Of a stretch of DNA of 64,000 nucleotides, positions 43,884 to 56,609 are shown piece by piece (the first letter of the stretch is position 1; the number at the start of each line of letters is the position of its first letter). The stretch is from NCBI RefSeq assembly GCF_014489575.1, contig NZ_CP060789.1:2294001-2358000 (forward strand), read 5' to 3'. Made by a program: the position numbers and the translations under genes. The notes below the pieces were generated by a model. It did no database searches. It was not told where the DNA came from and saw nothing but the letters and a program-made list of their open reading frames with translations. This DNA comes from Tessaracoccus defluvii. GTDB lineage: Bacteria; Actinomycetota; Actinomycetes; Propionibacteriales; Propionibacteriaceae.

Positions 43884-46649
43884 ATGACTCTCCCCGCAGT
43901 CTCCAGAATCACCGTCGACGCGCCCCACGGCTCGTCGTTCGTCCCCACCCCCACCCCGGTCCTCGGCTGGTGGACCAGCACGCCGACCCCCGGCTGGCAG
44001 CAGGCAGCGGCCGAGATCGAGGCCATCCGGGCGGGGGTGTCCGAGACGCGGGTCATCGACGGCGACCGCTCGGTCGACGTCGCCTGGCCGTTCGAGCCGC
44101 TGACCCCGAAAGAGGACGTGAACCTCCGCGTTCGGGTCCGCGGTGCCGAAGAGGAATTCGGGCCGTGGAGCGAACCCCGGATCCTGCGCGCCGGGTTCCT
44201 CTCCGACGGCGCCTGGACGGCCGCGACCATCGCCGCCGACGCCCCCTCCGCCGACGCACAGCCGGTGCTGCTGCGCCGCGAGTTCACCCTCGACGGCCCG
44301 GCGGGCTCCGCGCTGCTGTACGCGGCGGCCGTCGGCGTCTACCAGGTGTCCATCAACGGCGTCGACATCGACGACCACGTCCTCAAGCCGGGCTGGACCG
44401 CCTACCAGGCGCGCACCGTCCACGACACCACCGATGTCGCAGGGCTCCTGCGCGAGGGCGCAAACACGATCACGGTGTGCCTCGGCGGCGGCTGGGCGAC
44501 CGAGTTGTACGGCTTCTCCGGCAACTGGCACACCATCTACGCCGCCCAGCCCACCTTCGCGGCCCAGCTGCACGTGAGCGTCGACGGCGTCGAGACCGTC
44601 GTCGCCACCGACGCCGACTGGCAGTGGGCCGAGGGCCCCGTCGTCGACGCCTCCATCTACCACGGCGAGACCTACGACCAGCGGCGGCAGCCCGCCGGGC
44701 CGGAGGCGTGGCACCCCGTCCGGGTGGCCGAGCCGATGCCGGTCCCCGAGGCCCGCGTGTCGCCGTTCGTCCGGCGCACGGAGGAGATCGGCGTCGCCGA
44801 GGTCATCACCACGCCGTCCGGGAAACTGGTGCTCGACTTCGGACAGAACCTCGTCGGCCGCCTGCGGCTCACCGTCGACGGCCCGGCAGGCGCGACCATC
44901 ACGCTGCGTCACGCCGAGGTGCTCGAACACGGTGAGCTGGGCATCCGGCCGCTGCGGGAGGCCCGCGCCACCGACCGGCTCACGTTGGCCGGCACCGGCC
45001 CGTTCACCTGGGAGCCCGAGTTCACGTTCCACGGTTTCCGCTACGCCCAGATCGACGGCTGGCCCGGCACGTTCGACCCTGCCGCCGTCACGGCCCAGGT
45101 CATCCACAGCGACATGGAGCGGACCGGCTGGTTCGAGACGTCGCATGAGCTGGTCCAGAAGCTGCATGACAACGTCGTGTGGGGGCTGCGCGGCAACTTC
45201 CTGAGCATCCCCACCGACTGCCCGCAGCGCGACGAGCGCCTCGGCTGGACCGGCGACATCCAGGTGTTCGCGCCGACGGCGTCGTTCCTCTACGACGTCA
45301 ACGGGTTCCTGACCTCGTGGCTCCGCGATCTCGTGATCGAGCAGGTCGACGGCGTTGCGCCGTTCGTGGTGCCCAACGTGCTGGGCGACGCGCGCCCGGC
45401 GGCCGCGTGGGGCGACGCGGCCACCGTCGTGCCCAGGGTGCTGCACGAGCGCTACGGCGACGAGGGCGTGCTGCGGCGCCAGTTCGACTCGATGAAGGCG
45501 TGGGTCGACGCCATCGACCGCCGCTCCCCCGGGCACCTCTGGGAGGGTGCGTTCCAGTTCGGCGACTGGCTCGACCCGGACGCGCCGCCGGAGAACGCCG
45601 CCAAGGCGAAGGCCGATCCGGGGCTGGTGGCGACCGCGCACCTGTTCCTGTCGGCCCGCATCGTCGGCGAGACGGCCGCCCTGCTCGGTCGCCCCGTCGA
45701 CGCCGCCCGCTACACGGCACTGGCCGAGGCGACGCGGATCGTGTTCCTCGACACCTTCGTCACCGGCGCCGGGCGCATGCTCTCCGACGCCCCGACGGCG
45801 TACGCGCTGGCCATCGTCTTCGGCATCGCCCCCGACGATCTGCGCCCGACCCTCGGCCGCCGTCTCGCCCACCTGGTCGCCGCGAACAGCTACCGCATCA
45901 GCACCGGCTTCGTCGGGACCCCGATCATCACGGACGCCCTGACACAGACGGGGCAGGTCGAGACGGCACGCAGGCTGCTGCTGTCCACGCAGAACCCGTC
46001 GTGGCTGTATCCGGTCACGATGGGCGCGACGACGATCTGGGAGCGCTGGGACTCGATGCTGCCGGACGGCACGATCAACCCCGGCGAGATGACGTCGTTC
46101 AACCACTACGCGCTGGGCGCGGTGGCGGACTGGCTGCACCGTCGCGTCGCAGGCCTGGCGCCCGCCGCGCCGGGCTACGCCGAGCTGGAGATCGCGCCGA
46201 TCCTGCTGGAGGGCCTCGGCTCCGCCCACGCCCGTCACCTCACACCGTACGGGCCGGCTGCCGCAGGCTGGCGCCGCGACGGCGACGAGGTCACCGTCAC
46301 CGCCCTCGTCCCGCCGAACACGCAGGCCCACGTGCTGCTGCCGGACGGCACGAGGCACGAGGTCGGCTCCGGGGAGCACTCGTGGACGACGGCGTGGGTG
46401 GCCAGCGCGCCGGCCCCGACCGCGCTGACCGTGCAGAGCACACTCGACAAGGTGATCGTCGACGAGGAGGCGCACGGACTGCTGACGTCGACGGTCGGCG
46501 AGGACGCGGATGAGCGGATCCGGGTGATGACGGGCTGGGGCGCGGGCACGACGGTGCGCGACATGGTGGAGTCGTTCCACCTGGGCGCGCGGCTGCCGGA
46601 GCTGGTCGAGGGGTTCAGGGAGCTGAACCGGTCGCGCGGCCTGGCGTGA
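43884..46649 (+). CDS. Alpha-L-rhamnosidase (glycoside hydrolase family 78)
   Basis: 921 aa, ATG 43884. It releases terminal rhamnose from glycosides with inversion. The N-terminal part holds beta-sandwich domains (VLLRREFTLDGPAGSALLYA, GVYQVSINGVDIDD); the catalytic (alpha/alpha)6 barrel has the hallmark TDCPQRDERLGWTGDIQVF with the acid residues, and TMGATTIWERWDSMLPDGT with the general-base Glu. There is no signal peptide, so it is cytoplasmic and acts on imported rhamnosides. Divergent from a sugar importer with shared operators. Encoding a hydrolase beside an importer is typical of a regulated utilisation locus. Confidence 0.94.
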   Translation: MTLPAVSRITVDAPHGSSFVPTPTPVLGWWTSTPTPGWQQAAAEIEAIRAGVSETRVIDGDRSVDVAWPFEPLTPKEDVNLRVRVRGAEEEFGPWSEPRILRAGFLSDGAWTAATIAADAPSADAQPVLLRREFTLDGPAGSALLYAAAVGVYQVSINGVDIDDHVLKPGWTAYQARTVHDTTDVAGLLREGANTITVCLGGGWATELYGFSGNWHTIYAAQPTFAAQLHVSVDGVETVVATDADWQWAEGPVVDASIYHGETYDQRRQPAGPEAWHPVRVAEPMPVPEARVSPFVRRTEEIGVAEVITTPSGKLVLDFGQNLVGRLRLTVDGPAGATITLRHAEVLEHGELGIRPLREARATDRLTLAGTGPFTWEPEFTFHGFRYAQIDGWPGTFDPAAVTAQVIHSDMERTGWFETSHELVQKLHDNVVWGLRGNFLSIPTDCPQRDERLGWTGDIQVFAPTASFLYDVNGFLTSWLRDLVIEQVDGVAPFVVPNVLGDARPAAAWGDAATVVPRVLHERYGDEGVLRRQFDSMKAWVDAIDRRSPGHLWEGAFQFGDWLDPDAPPENAAKAKADPGLVATAHLFLSARIVGETAALLGRPVDAARYTALAEATRIVFLDTFVTGAGRMLSDAPTAYALAIVFGIAPDDLRPTLGRRLAHLVAANSYRISTGFVGTPIITDALTQTGQVETARRLLLSTQNPSWLYPVTMGATTIWERWDSMLPDGTINPGEMTSFNHYALGAVADWLHRRVAGLAPAAPGYAELEIAPILLEGLGSAHARHLTPYGPAAAGWRRDGDEVTVTALVPPNTQAHVLLPDGTRHEVGSGEHSWTTAWVASAPAPTALTVQSTLDKVIVDEEAHGLLTSTVGEDADERIRVMTGWGAGTTVRDMVESFHLGARLPELVEGFRELNRSRGLA

Positions 46650-46660
46650 TTGAGCGGGGC

Positions 46661-49266
46661 CTACGGGTTCGTGACCTCCACGATCCCGTGGGCCCCGCGC
46701 TCCGCGTCGATCATGATGTGGCTCACCACCGGATAGTGCCCCGCCTCCGGGAACGTCAGCTCCACGAAACCGCCCTCCGCCGGCTGCAGCGCCAACGCCT
46801 GCGAGCCGGCGTTCTGCGTGCCGAACGCGTCGACGCCGTCCTTGATCAGGTAGCCGCCCTCGCGGAACACCGTGTCGAACTGGCCGCCCACGATGTGGAA
46901 GCTGCTGGCCCGGTTCGGGCCCGCGTCCAGCACGTAGAACCGCACCCTCTCGCCGACCTTCGCCTGGAACGGCTCCTGGTCGTACTGGTTCGCGACACCG
47001 TTGAACACCACGCGGTCGATCTGCTCGGCGCTCACCTTGGCCGGGTCGATGTCCGTGGCCTCCTCGGCCGAGCGTGCGTCGTCGGTGAACACCTCGGACT
47101 GCACGACCACGTACTCGCGGTCCACCTCGGGCAGCCCCTCGGCGGGTTCGACGATGACCGTCCCGTGCATGCCGGCGGCGATGTGCGCGCTCATCGGCAT
47201 CGTCGAGCAGTGGTACATCCACACCCCGACCCGCTCGGCCGTGAACCGGTAGATCAGCGTCTCGCCGGGCGCGATGGTGCGCATCGGCTCGTCGGGGGCG
47301 ACGGCGCCGGCGTGGAAGTCGATCGAGTGCCCCATGGTGCCGTCGTTGATGAGCGTGATCTCCACCTCGTCGCCGGCGCGGAGCCGCAGCGTCGGGCCGA
47401 CGCTCTCGCCGTTGAACGTCCAGCGCCGCTGCCACAGGCCGGGGGCCACCTCGAGCGGCACCTCCGTCACCCGGAACTCGTAGCGGTGCACGTCGGCCGG
47501 CTCGTAGGCGGGCAGGACGGGATCGACGACGCCCGAGAGCGGCGCCTCGGGATCGCCGACGGCGTCGTGGCCGGAGTGGTCGGTCTCCCCGGGGGTGGGG
47601 GTCTCCGAGCCGGCGGCCTGGCCGTCGACGATGACCTGGAACGTCATGCCCATCTGCCGGTGCCCGACGACGGTGCACCAGCCCTCGACGGACGCACCGA
47701 CGACACCGAGGTCGAGCTCCGCCGTCTCGCCGGCGGCCAGGCGCGGCGTCCGCACACCGCCGACCAGCAGGTCGTGGACATTCGTCTCGTCCTCGTTGGT
47801 CAGCTCGATGACGACGCGGTCGCCGGCGTTGACCTGGACCCGGTCGGGCACGAACTTCATGCCGCGCGCCGCCACCTCGACACGCACCGTCTGGCCGGTG
47901 GGGGTGACGTCGACGGAACCGGTGGGCGTCGAACCGGGCAGCCCGGCCGCGCCGGGGTCCATGCCGAAGCCGACGGTGAGCGCCAGCGCGAGCGCGGCGA
48001 CGCCCGCCAGCAGGCCGCTGCCCGTGAAGACGCTGCGCCGCTCCGGCCGGGGGCCGCCGGCTCCCCGGCGGCGGCGCGCCGCTTCTCCAGCACCGAAGCG
48101 CGGACGCCGGCGATGAGCAGCGGCACGAACAGGGACAAGACGACGAGCACCAGCGTCGAGACCGTGACCATCGCCCAGCTCGGCAGCGGCAGCAGCCACA
48201 GCACCAGGCCGCCGTTGATGACGGTCAGCCGCGCTGTCGCCCACCGGTCGAAGTGCACTCCCCCGGCACGCACGACGCGCGGCCCGCCGCCGAGCACTGA
48301 CGGGATGAGGTACGACAGGGCCCCGGTCACCAGCTGCACCAGGAAGCCGACCACCCAGATGCTGGCGATCATCGAATAGCCGCCCGCGAGCTGGATGTCG
48401 TCGGAGAGGGCAACGTGGATGGCGGTCAGCACCAGCGCCACACACGCCCACAGCGCCCCGGCGAGGATCGATGCCGCCGCGAACTCGCGCGGCGGCTGCT
48501 TCCTGGCGGGCGCGATCAGGCAGCGCCCGAACCAGAACAGCCCGGCGGTGTAGCCGACGATGCCGACGGCGGCGACGACCCGCACGCCGAACAGCGAGCC
48601 GGCGATGATGACGGCGAGCGAGACGAGCAGCACCGGCAGGGCCTGCCGGGCGAGCCGTTCGGCGCGGTCGTCCATCCGCGTGCGCAGGACGGTGGGCCAG
48701 AACGTCACGAGCGTGCCGACGACGGTGAGGCCGACCCAGCCGAGCAGCATGGTCAGGGAGTGTGCGACGAGCAGGTTCGCATGCCAGAAGTCCCCCAGCC
48801 CGAACGCGAGCGTCACGCCGAAGCCGGCGCCGACGGGCAGGCAGAGGGCGGCGGCGACGTAGTAACGGATGCAGATGCGGAACCGGCCGGGCAGCGCGCG
48901 GCGCAGGTTCCCGACGAGGTCGATCGCGTGCCACAGCACCGCCGTCGACACGATGGAGGCGCCCACCACGGCCAGCCACCAGGTCGCCGTCGGGACACCG
49001 ATGAAGACCAGCAGGGAGCCGAGGGCCAGCCCGCCAAGGCGGACGTCGGCGAGGCGGCGGGTGTGGTCGTCGTCGCGGGTCTTCAGCAGCGCCGCCGTGA
49101 AGTGGGCGCTCCACACCATGATCGCGTGGGTGATCGCGCCGAGCGCCACCAGGTGCACCAGCAGCCAGTTCGCCTCGGGGATCCACCGGTGCGTCAGCGC
49201 GACGACGATGGCCGCGACGAACCAGGCGACGACGGTGTAGTCGCGCAGCGACCGCTTGCCCCTCAT
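46661..49266 (-). CDS. nirK: Membrane-anchored copper nitrite reductase (NirK type), apparent -1 frameshift
   Basis: From ATG 49266 (ATGA overlap). About 868 aa once a base is restored near 48060 in a G/C run. An N-terminal domain of about nine membrane helices (YTVVAWFVAAIVVALTHRW, ASIWVVGFLVQLVTGALSYL) is fused to a cupredoxin domain with type 1 copper ligands (NVHDLL, then EGWCTVVGHRQMGMTF) and to a CuNIR core (MGHSIDFHAGAV, WMYHCSTMPMSAHIAAGMHG, SSFHIVGGQFD). It reduces nitrite to NO on the outer face. Fusion of membrane and copper domains is known in actinobacteria. The next gene upstream is an NnrS-like protein. Confidence 0.86.
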
Positions 49267-50363
49267 CCCCTCACCACCGCGACGACGACGGTGACGGCGA
49301 ACAACAGGACGGCGAGCACGGTGATGGTTCCTCCGACTTGGTAGACGACGGTGGCCTGGGAGAGGCCGCCGCCGATGCGGACGACCAACCCGAGGTTGAG
49401 CAGGGCCAGGGGCCCCCACATGGCGGCCCGGTACGGCAGGGGCCGCCCGAGGACCGCCGGGAAGATGATGGGCGCATGCGCCATGATCATCGCCATCCCG
49501 AAGCCGAGGAAGACCCCATGGATGACGGCATCGTAGGCGCCGGCTGACGTCGGCCGGCCCACGATGAGCCAGATGACACCGGAGACGGCGAGCCAGAAGT
49601 TGCCGGTGAGCAGGGCGGCGGCGTTGAAGCGGCGCAGGCCGCTGGTGCGGATCATGCGGCGGCCGACGTCGTCGCGCAGCAGCCAGGCCGCCGTCAGGAC
49701 GCAGCCGAGGCCGAAGACCCGGTCGCCGACGGCGGGCAGAACGGTGCTGAGCGCGGCGCCGAGGGCCAGGACGCTGGCGAGCGCCAGCAGCGTCGGCACG
49801 GCCCGCGGCCCCATCGTAAGCTGCGCCAACTCGGCCCGTTCGGAGGCGATGGTCAGCACGAGGAACGCAGCGAGCAGGGTGACGACGGCGGGGAAATCGG
49901 CGACGAGCCACAGCCCGGCGGCCAGCGCGGCGAACGTCGCAGACAGTGCCTGCGCTGCGACGAGTCCGAGCGGGGCCCGCACCCACAGCGCCAGCGCGAG
50001 GACGACCCAGGCGACGGCGCCGTCGAACAGGAGGAGCTTGCCCAGCGCCACGGGGGCCCCGGCGAGCAGCGCGAGGGAGCCGAGCCCGAGCAGGGCGGGC
50101 GCCAGGTAGGCGAGGGGGTTGCGCATGGCCTGGGCGCGTTCGAGCGAGATGAGGGTGCCCATGAAGCCGAGCACCATGACGGGGCCGTGGAGGTCGGCGA
50201 CCCGGTCGGAGACGACGGGGGCCCACACTCCGAGCCGCAGCAGGGCGGCATTGAGGCCGCTGATCAGCGAGGCGCCCGCGAGGGCGATCAACGCAACGCG
50301 CCACCCGCGGGTGCGCTCGGCGAGGGAGCGCTGGGGGCGGGTGGCGGGGGCTGTGTCGGTCAC
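49263..50363 (-). CDS. NnrS-like multi-pass membrane protein
   Basis: 366 aa, ATG 50363. Twelve or so hydrophobic segments with HGPVMVLGFMGTLISLERAQ and GFGMAMIMAHAPIIFPAVLG, motifs of the NnrS-like haem/copper-linked family associated with NO metabolism. Translated into the nitrite reductase with an ATGA overlap. Its role is probably NO tolerance or reductase maturation. Confidence 0.75.
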   Translation of the reverse strand: MTDTAPATRPQRSLAERTRGWRVALIALAGASLISGLNAALLRLGVWAPVVSDRVADLHGPVMVLGFMGTLISLERAQAMRNPLAYLAPALLGLGSLALLAGAPVALGKLLLFDGAVAWVVLALALWVRAPLGLVAAQALSATFAALAAGLWLVADFPAVVTLLAAFLVLTIASERAELAQLTMGPRAVPTLLALASVLALGAALSTVLPAVGDRVFGLGCVLTAAWLLRDDVGRRMIRTSGLRRFNAAALLTGNFWLAVSGVIWLIVGRPTSAGAYDAVIHGVFLGFGMAMIMAHAPIIFPAVLGRPLPYRAAMWGPLALLNLGLVVRIGGGLSQATVVYQVGGTITVLAVLLFAVTVVVAVVRG

Positions 50364-50434
50364 GTCATCTCTTGTGTTGTAGCTCCGTCGGGGCGGCCAG
50401 TGGACGCTGTGACGCCCCGACGGAGGGCTGGGGA

Positions 50435-50716
50435 TCAGGCGTGGGTCAGCTTCAGCTTCCAGGCCTCGGGGCCGCGCTGCACGTACTCGACGGCGATGGC
50501 CTCGCCGTGCCGGTCGGCGATCTGCGCCAGCAGCGGGATGGGGTCGTGCGGGGCGACGAGCACGAAGGAGGCGCCGGGCCGCAGCGAGTCCACGACACCG
50601 TGGATCGAGGCGTGGCGGATCGCGTGCGGGATGGTGCGGGCGTCGAGCTCGGGGAGCTGATCGTGGGTGCCGCCGCAGCCGCAGGAGGACGTGGGGGTGA
50701 GGTTCAGTTCGGTCAC
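50435..50716 (-). CDS. DUF2249-domain protein
   Basis: 93 aa from GTG 50716. ELDARTIPHAIRHASIHGVV, GASFVLVAPHDPIPLLAQI and the C-terminal VEYVQRGPEAWKLKLTHA match DUF2249, a small TusA-like family often found with nitrite/NO genes. The N-terminus has an unusual SSCGCGGTHDQ, possibly metal-binding. It appears to be transcribed without a leader (see 50719-50750). It is in the same direction as the nir genes, 71 bases upstream. Confidence 0.82.
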   Translation of the reverse strand: MTELNLTPTSSCGCGGTHDQLPELDARTIPHAIRHASIHGVVDSLRPGASFVLVAPHDPIPLLAQIADRHGEAIAVEYVQRGPEAWKLKLTHA

Positions 50717-50718
50717 GA

Positions 50719-50750
50719 GAGGGATATTACTATGAATACTTTGGGTAAAT
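50719..50750 (-). promoter_or_regulatory. Possible promoter giving a leaderless DUF2249 transcript
   Basis: On the minus strand an AT-rich block reads TATTTACCCAAAGTATTCAT then AGTAATATCCCTCTC before GTG. A -10 hexamer TAATAT lies 7 bases before the start codon, so transcription would begin at or next to GTG, and no Shine-Dalgarno is visible. A clear -35 is absent. Confidence 0.45.
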
Positions 50751-50925
50751 ACGCGGGGGCCTGCGAGTGGTCCCTGAGGAGCGAGCGCCTGCGCGAGCGT
50801 CTCGAAGGGGGGCCGCACCCACCGCCCCTTCGACACGGCCGCAAGCGGCCGGCTCAGGGAACGGAAAGGCTCGAACCCTGCCGTCGTGCGGCGGCGGCGC
50901 CGGGGCCGCTATCCTTGTCCGCGTT

Positions 50926-51001
50926 GGCCCCGTAGCTCAGGGGATAGAGCACCGCTCTCCTAAAGCGGGTGTCGTTGGTTCGAATCCAACCGGGGTCGCC
51001 A
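50926..51001 (+). tRNA. tRNA-Arg (anticodon CCT)
   Basis: 76 nt including encoded CCA. The acceptor GGCCCCG pairs with CGGGGTC (one G-T), the D arm is GCTCAGGGGATAGAGC, the anticodon stem CCGCT/AGCGG encloses CTCCTAA with anticodon CCT (codon AGG), and the T arm TTGGTTCGAATCCAA is intact. A strong terminator follows directly. Confidence 0.96.
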
Positions 51002-51006
51002 CACGG

Positions 51007-51047
51007 GAAACGGCCCGGCGAACTCCAGTCGCCGGGCCGTTTCTTTT
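51007..51047. terminator. Intrinsic terminator between tRNA-Arg and the aldo/keto reductase
   Basis: 15-bp arms (51007-51021 and 51029-51043) starting GAAACGGCCCGGCGA enclose 7 bases, followed by TTTT. It serves tRNA-Arg forward and, as the reverse complement, also ends the convergent aldo/keto reductase transcript. Confidence 0.85.
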
Positions 51048-51055
51048 CGTCTAGG

Positions 51056-53045
<1,990 letters not shown>

Positions 53046-53046
53046 C

Positions 53047-56000
53047 TCAGTCCTTCCTCGTGTCGGCGGCGAACTGGTCAGCCCCCCGCGTCGCAAGTTC
53101 CTCGTACTCGGCCCAGCGCCGGTCGACCTGCTCCTGGGCCAGCGACACCAGCCGCGCCGACTCGTCCGGGTCCGCCGCCTTCAGCACCTTGTAGCGCAGC
53201 TCGGCGGACTGGTACGCCGACAGCGACATGCGCGGCCGCGGCGAATCCAGCAGGAACGGGTTGTTGCCCATGTCGCGCAGCACCGGGTTGTAGCGCATCA
53301 GCGGCCAGTGGCCGGAGTTGACGGCCTTGTACTGCTGGTCGAGACCCTTGCGGATGTCGTAGCCGTGCGCGATGCAGTGGCTGTAGGCGATGATCAGGCT
53401 CGGGCCGTCGTAGGCCTCCGCCTCCCGGAAGGCCTTCAGCGTCTGCTGCGGATCGGCACCCATGGCGACGCGCGCCACATACACCGAGCCGTACGCCATG
53501 GCCTGCATGGCCATGTCCTTCTTGTTGGTCTGCTTGCCGCCGGTGGCGAACTTCGCGACGGCGCCCAGCGGCGTGGACTTCGACGCCTGCCCACCCGTGT
53601 TGGAGTACACCTCGGTGTCGAGCACCAGCACGTTGACGTCGCGGCCGGAGGCCAGCACATGGTCGACTCCGGCAGAGCCGATGTCGTAGGCCCAGCCGTC
53701 ACCGCCGACGATCCACACGGACCGCCGCACCAGGTGGTCGGCCACGCTCTTCAGGTCCTCGGCTGCGGGACCGGTCAGCCCGGCGATCCGCTCCTTGAGG
53801 ACGTCGACGCGTTCGATCTGCGCCGCCAGCTCGGAGCCGTGCTGCTGCGGGGCGTCCAGGATGGCGTCGACGAGCGCGTCGTCGCCCACCTCGTCACGCA
53901 GCTGCGCGAGCCGGGTGGCCGCCAGGTCGTGGTGCAGGTCGGCGGCGAGCCGCATGCCCAGCCCGAACTCGGCATTGTCCTCGAACAGCGAGTTCGACCA
54001 GGCGGGGCCGCGGCCGGCGGCGTTCTTCGCCCACGGCGTCGTCGGCAGGTTGCCGCCGTAGATCGACGAGCAGCCGGTGGCGTTGGCGATGGTCGCCCGG
54101 TCACCGAACAGCTGCGACAGCAGCTTCAGGTACGGCGTCTCGCCGCAGCCGGAGCAGGCGCCCGAGAACTCGAACAGCGGCTCCAGGAACTGCGTGCCGC
54201 GGACGGTGCCGAAGTCGACGCGGGCCCTGTCGTTGTACGGGATCTGCTCGAAGAACTCGATGGCCTTGCGGTCATCCTCGCGCTCCAGCTTCGGCACGAG
54301 GTTGATGGCCCGGCGCGACGGCTGGTCGATCGGCTTGACGGGGCAGGCTTCGACACACAGGCCGCAGCCGGTGCAGTCCTCGACGTAGACCTGCAGCGTG
54401 TAGCGGGTCTGCGGCAGGCCGGCCGCGTTCAGCGGCACGCTGACGAAGCCGGGGGCGCACCCTCCGCCTCGCCGTCCGGGTACGACTTGGCGCGCAGCAC
54501 CGCGTGCGGGCAGACGAACGCACAGTTGCCGCACTGGATGCAGCTCTCGGCCTCCCACTCGGCGACGATGTCGGAGATGTTGCGCTTCTCGTACTTCGTG
54601 GTGCCGGACGGGTAGGTGCCGTCGTCGGGCAGCGCAGAGACGGGCAGGTCGTCGCCGCGGCCCTGCAGCATCGTCGCGGTGACGGTGCGCACGAACTCCG
54701 GCGCGTCGGCCGGAACCGGCGGGATGAACCCGTGGGCGGAGGTCTCCACCTCCGGCACCTCGACCTTGTGCAGGTCGGCCAGAGCGGTGTCGACGGCGGC
54801 GTGGTTCTTGCGGACCACCTCGGCCGACTTGCGGGCGTACGTCTTGGTGATCGCCGTCTTGATCTTCTCGATCGCCTCCTCGCGCGGCAGGACGCCGGAG
54901 ATCGCGAAGAAACAGGTCTGCAGGATCGTGTTGGTGCGGCTGCCGAGCCCGGCGGCCCGCGCGACCTTGCCCGCGTCGATCTGGTAGACGTTCAGCCCGA
55001 GCTCGATGATCCGCCGCTGCATGGGCGCCGGCAGGTGGTGCCAGGTGTCGTCGCCGTGGGGCGAGTTGATCAGCAGCGTGGAGCCGGGGCGGGCGAACTC
55101 GAGCACGTCGACGCGCTCGAGGATCGACCAGTGGTGGCAGCCGATGAAGCCGGCCCGGTTCACCAGGTACGGAGCCTTGATCGGGTTGGGGCCGAAGCGC
55201 AGGTGGGAGACGGTGCGCGAGCCGGACTTCTTCGAGTCGTACACGAAGTAGCCCTGCGCGAACGTGTCGTCGGAGGAGCCGAGGATCTTGATCGTGTTCT
55301 TGTTGGCGCCGACGGTGCCGTCGGAGCCGAGGCCGTAGAACACGGCCCGCAGCGTCTGCGGATCCTCGAGGTCGACGCTGGCGTCGTAGTCGAGCGACAG
55401 GTGCGTCACGTCGTCGTTGATGCCGACAGTGAAACGCGGACGGGGAGACTCGGCGGCCAGCTCGTCGTAGACGGCCGTGACCATGCCCGGCGTGAACTCC
55501 TTCGACGACAGGCCGTAGCGGCCGCCGATGACGACCGGCAGGTTCTCCCGCCGGCCGGTGGAGACGGCCTCCGCCAGCACGCTGGTGACGTCGAGGAACA
55601 TGGGCTCGCCGGACGCGCCGGGCTCCTTGGTCCGGTCGAGGACGGCGACGCGACGTGCCGTGGCGGGCAGAGCCGCCAGGAACGCCTCGGTCGGGAACGG
55701 CCGGTAGAGGCGCATCTGGATGACGCCCACCTTGGCGCCGTCGGCGTTGAGCCGGTCGACGACGGGGCCGATCGCCTCGGCGCCCGAGCCCATGACGACG
55801 ACGACGCGGTCCGCGTCGGGCGCGCCGTGGTACTCGACCAGGTTGTAGCGGCGACCGGTGAGCTGTGCGAACTCGTCCATGACCCCGGTCAGGATCTCCG
55901 GCACCCGCAGGTAGTACGGGTTGGAGCTCTCGCGGGACTGGAAGTAGGTGTCGGGGTTCTGCGCGGTGCCGCGGATGAACGGGTTGGCCGGGCTGAGGGC

Positions 56001-56609
56001 CCGGGCGCGGTGCTGCAGGATCAGCTCCCGCGGGATGAGTGCGGCCAGCTGCTCGTCGCTGATCTTCGTCAGCGTGTTCAGCTCGTGCGACGTGCGGAAG
56101 CCGTCGAAGAAGTGGACGAACGGGATCCGGGCGCGCAGCGTCGCGGCGTGCGCGACGGCGGCCATGTCGTGCGACTCCTGCACCGAGGCGGAGCTGAGCA
56201 GACAGACGCCGGTCTGGCGGATGGCCATGACGTCCTGGTGGTCGCCGAAGATCGACAGGCCCTGCGTCGCGAGCGAGCGGGCCGCGACGTGGAACACCGT
56301 CGACGTGAGCTCGCCGGCGATCCGGTACAGGTTGGGGATCATCAGCAGCAGGCCCTGCGACGCCGTGAAGGTCGTCGACAGCGCGCCGCCCTGCAGCGCG
56401 CCGTGCATGGCGCCGGCGGCCCCACCCTCGGACTGCATCTCGATGACGGTGGGGATCTGGCCCCAGATGTTGGGGCGGCGGTGGGCGGCCCACTCGTCCG
56501 CCAGCTCGGCCATGGTGGAGCTGGGCGTGATCGGGTAGATCGAGCACAGCTCACTCAGCCGGTAGGCGACGTCGACCGCGGCCTCGTTGCCGTCGATGAT
56601 GGCCTTCAT
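53047..56609 (-). CDS. nifJ: Pyruvate:ferredoxin (flavodoxin) oxidoreductase, apparent -1 frameshift
   Basis: From ATG 56609 (ATGA overlap upstream), about 1187 aa when one C is restored in CCCCC near 54457, where GEAEGAPP should continue into GFVSVPLNAAGLPQ. It oxidises pyruvate to acetyl-CoA and reduces ferredoxin. The N-terminal domain has SIYPITPSSTMAELADEW; two 4Fe-4S motifs are CIQCGNCAFVCP and CTGCGLCVEACP; a third cluster uses SGACSGCGETPY. The TPP site is WAYDIGSAGVDHVLASGRDV then SNTGGQASKSTPLG. As assembled the gene is split into two ORFs. An essential-type enzyme is unlikely to be a pseudogene. Confidence 0.9.

Noticed and set aside
43809..47678. A 1289-aa open frame on the minus strand
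   Set aside because: It is antisense to the rhamnosidase and overlaps nirK in another frame; its Arg/Gly/Asp-rich product and codon pattern mark it as a high-GC shadow.
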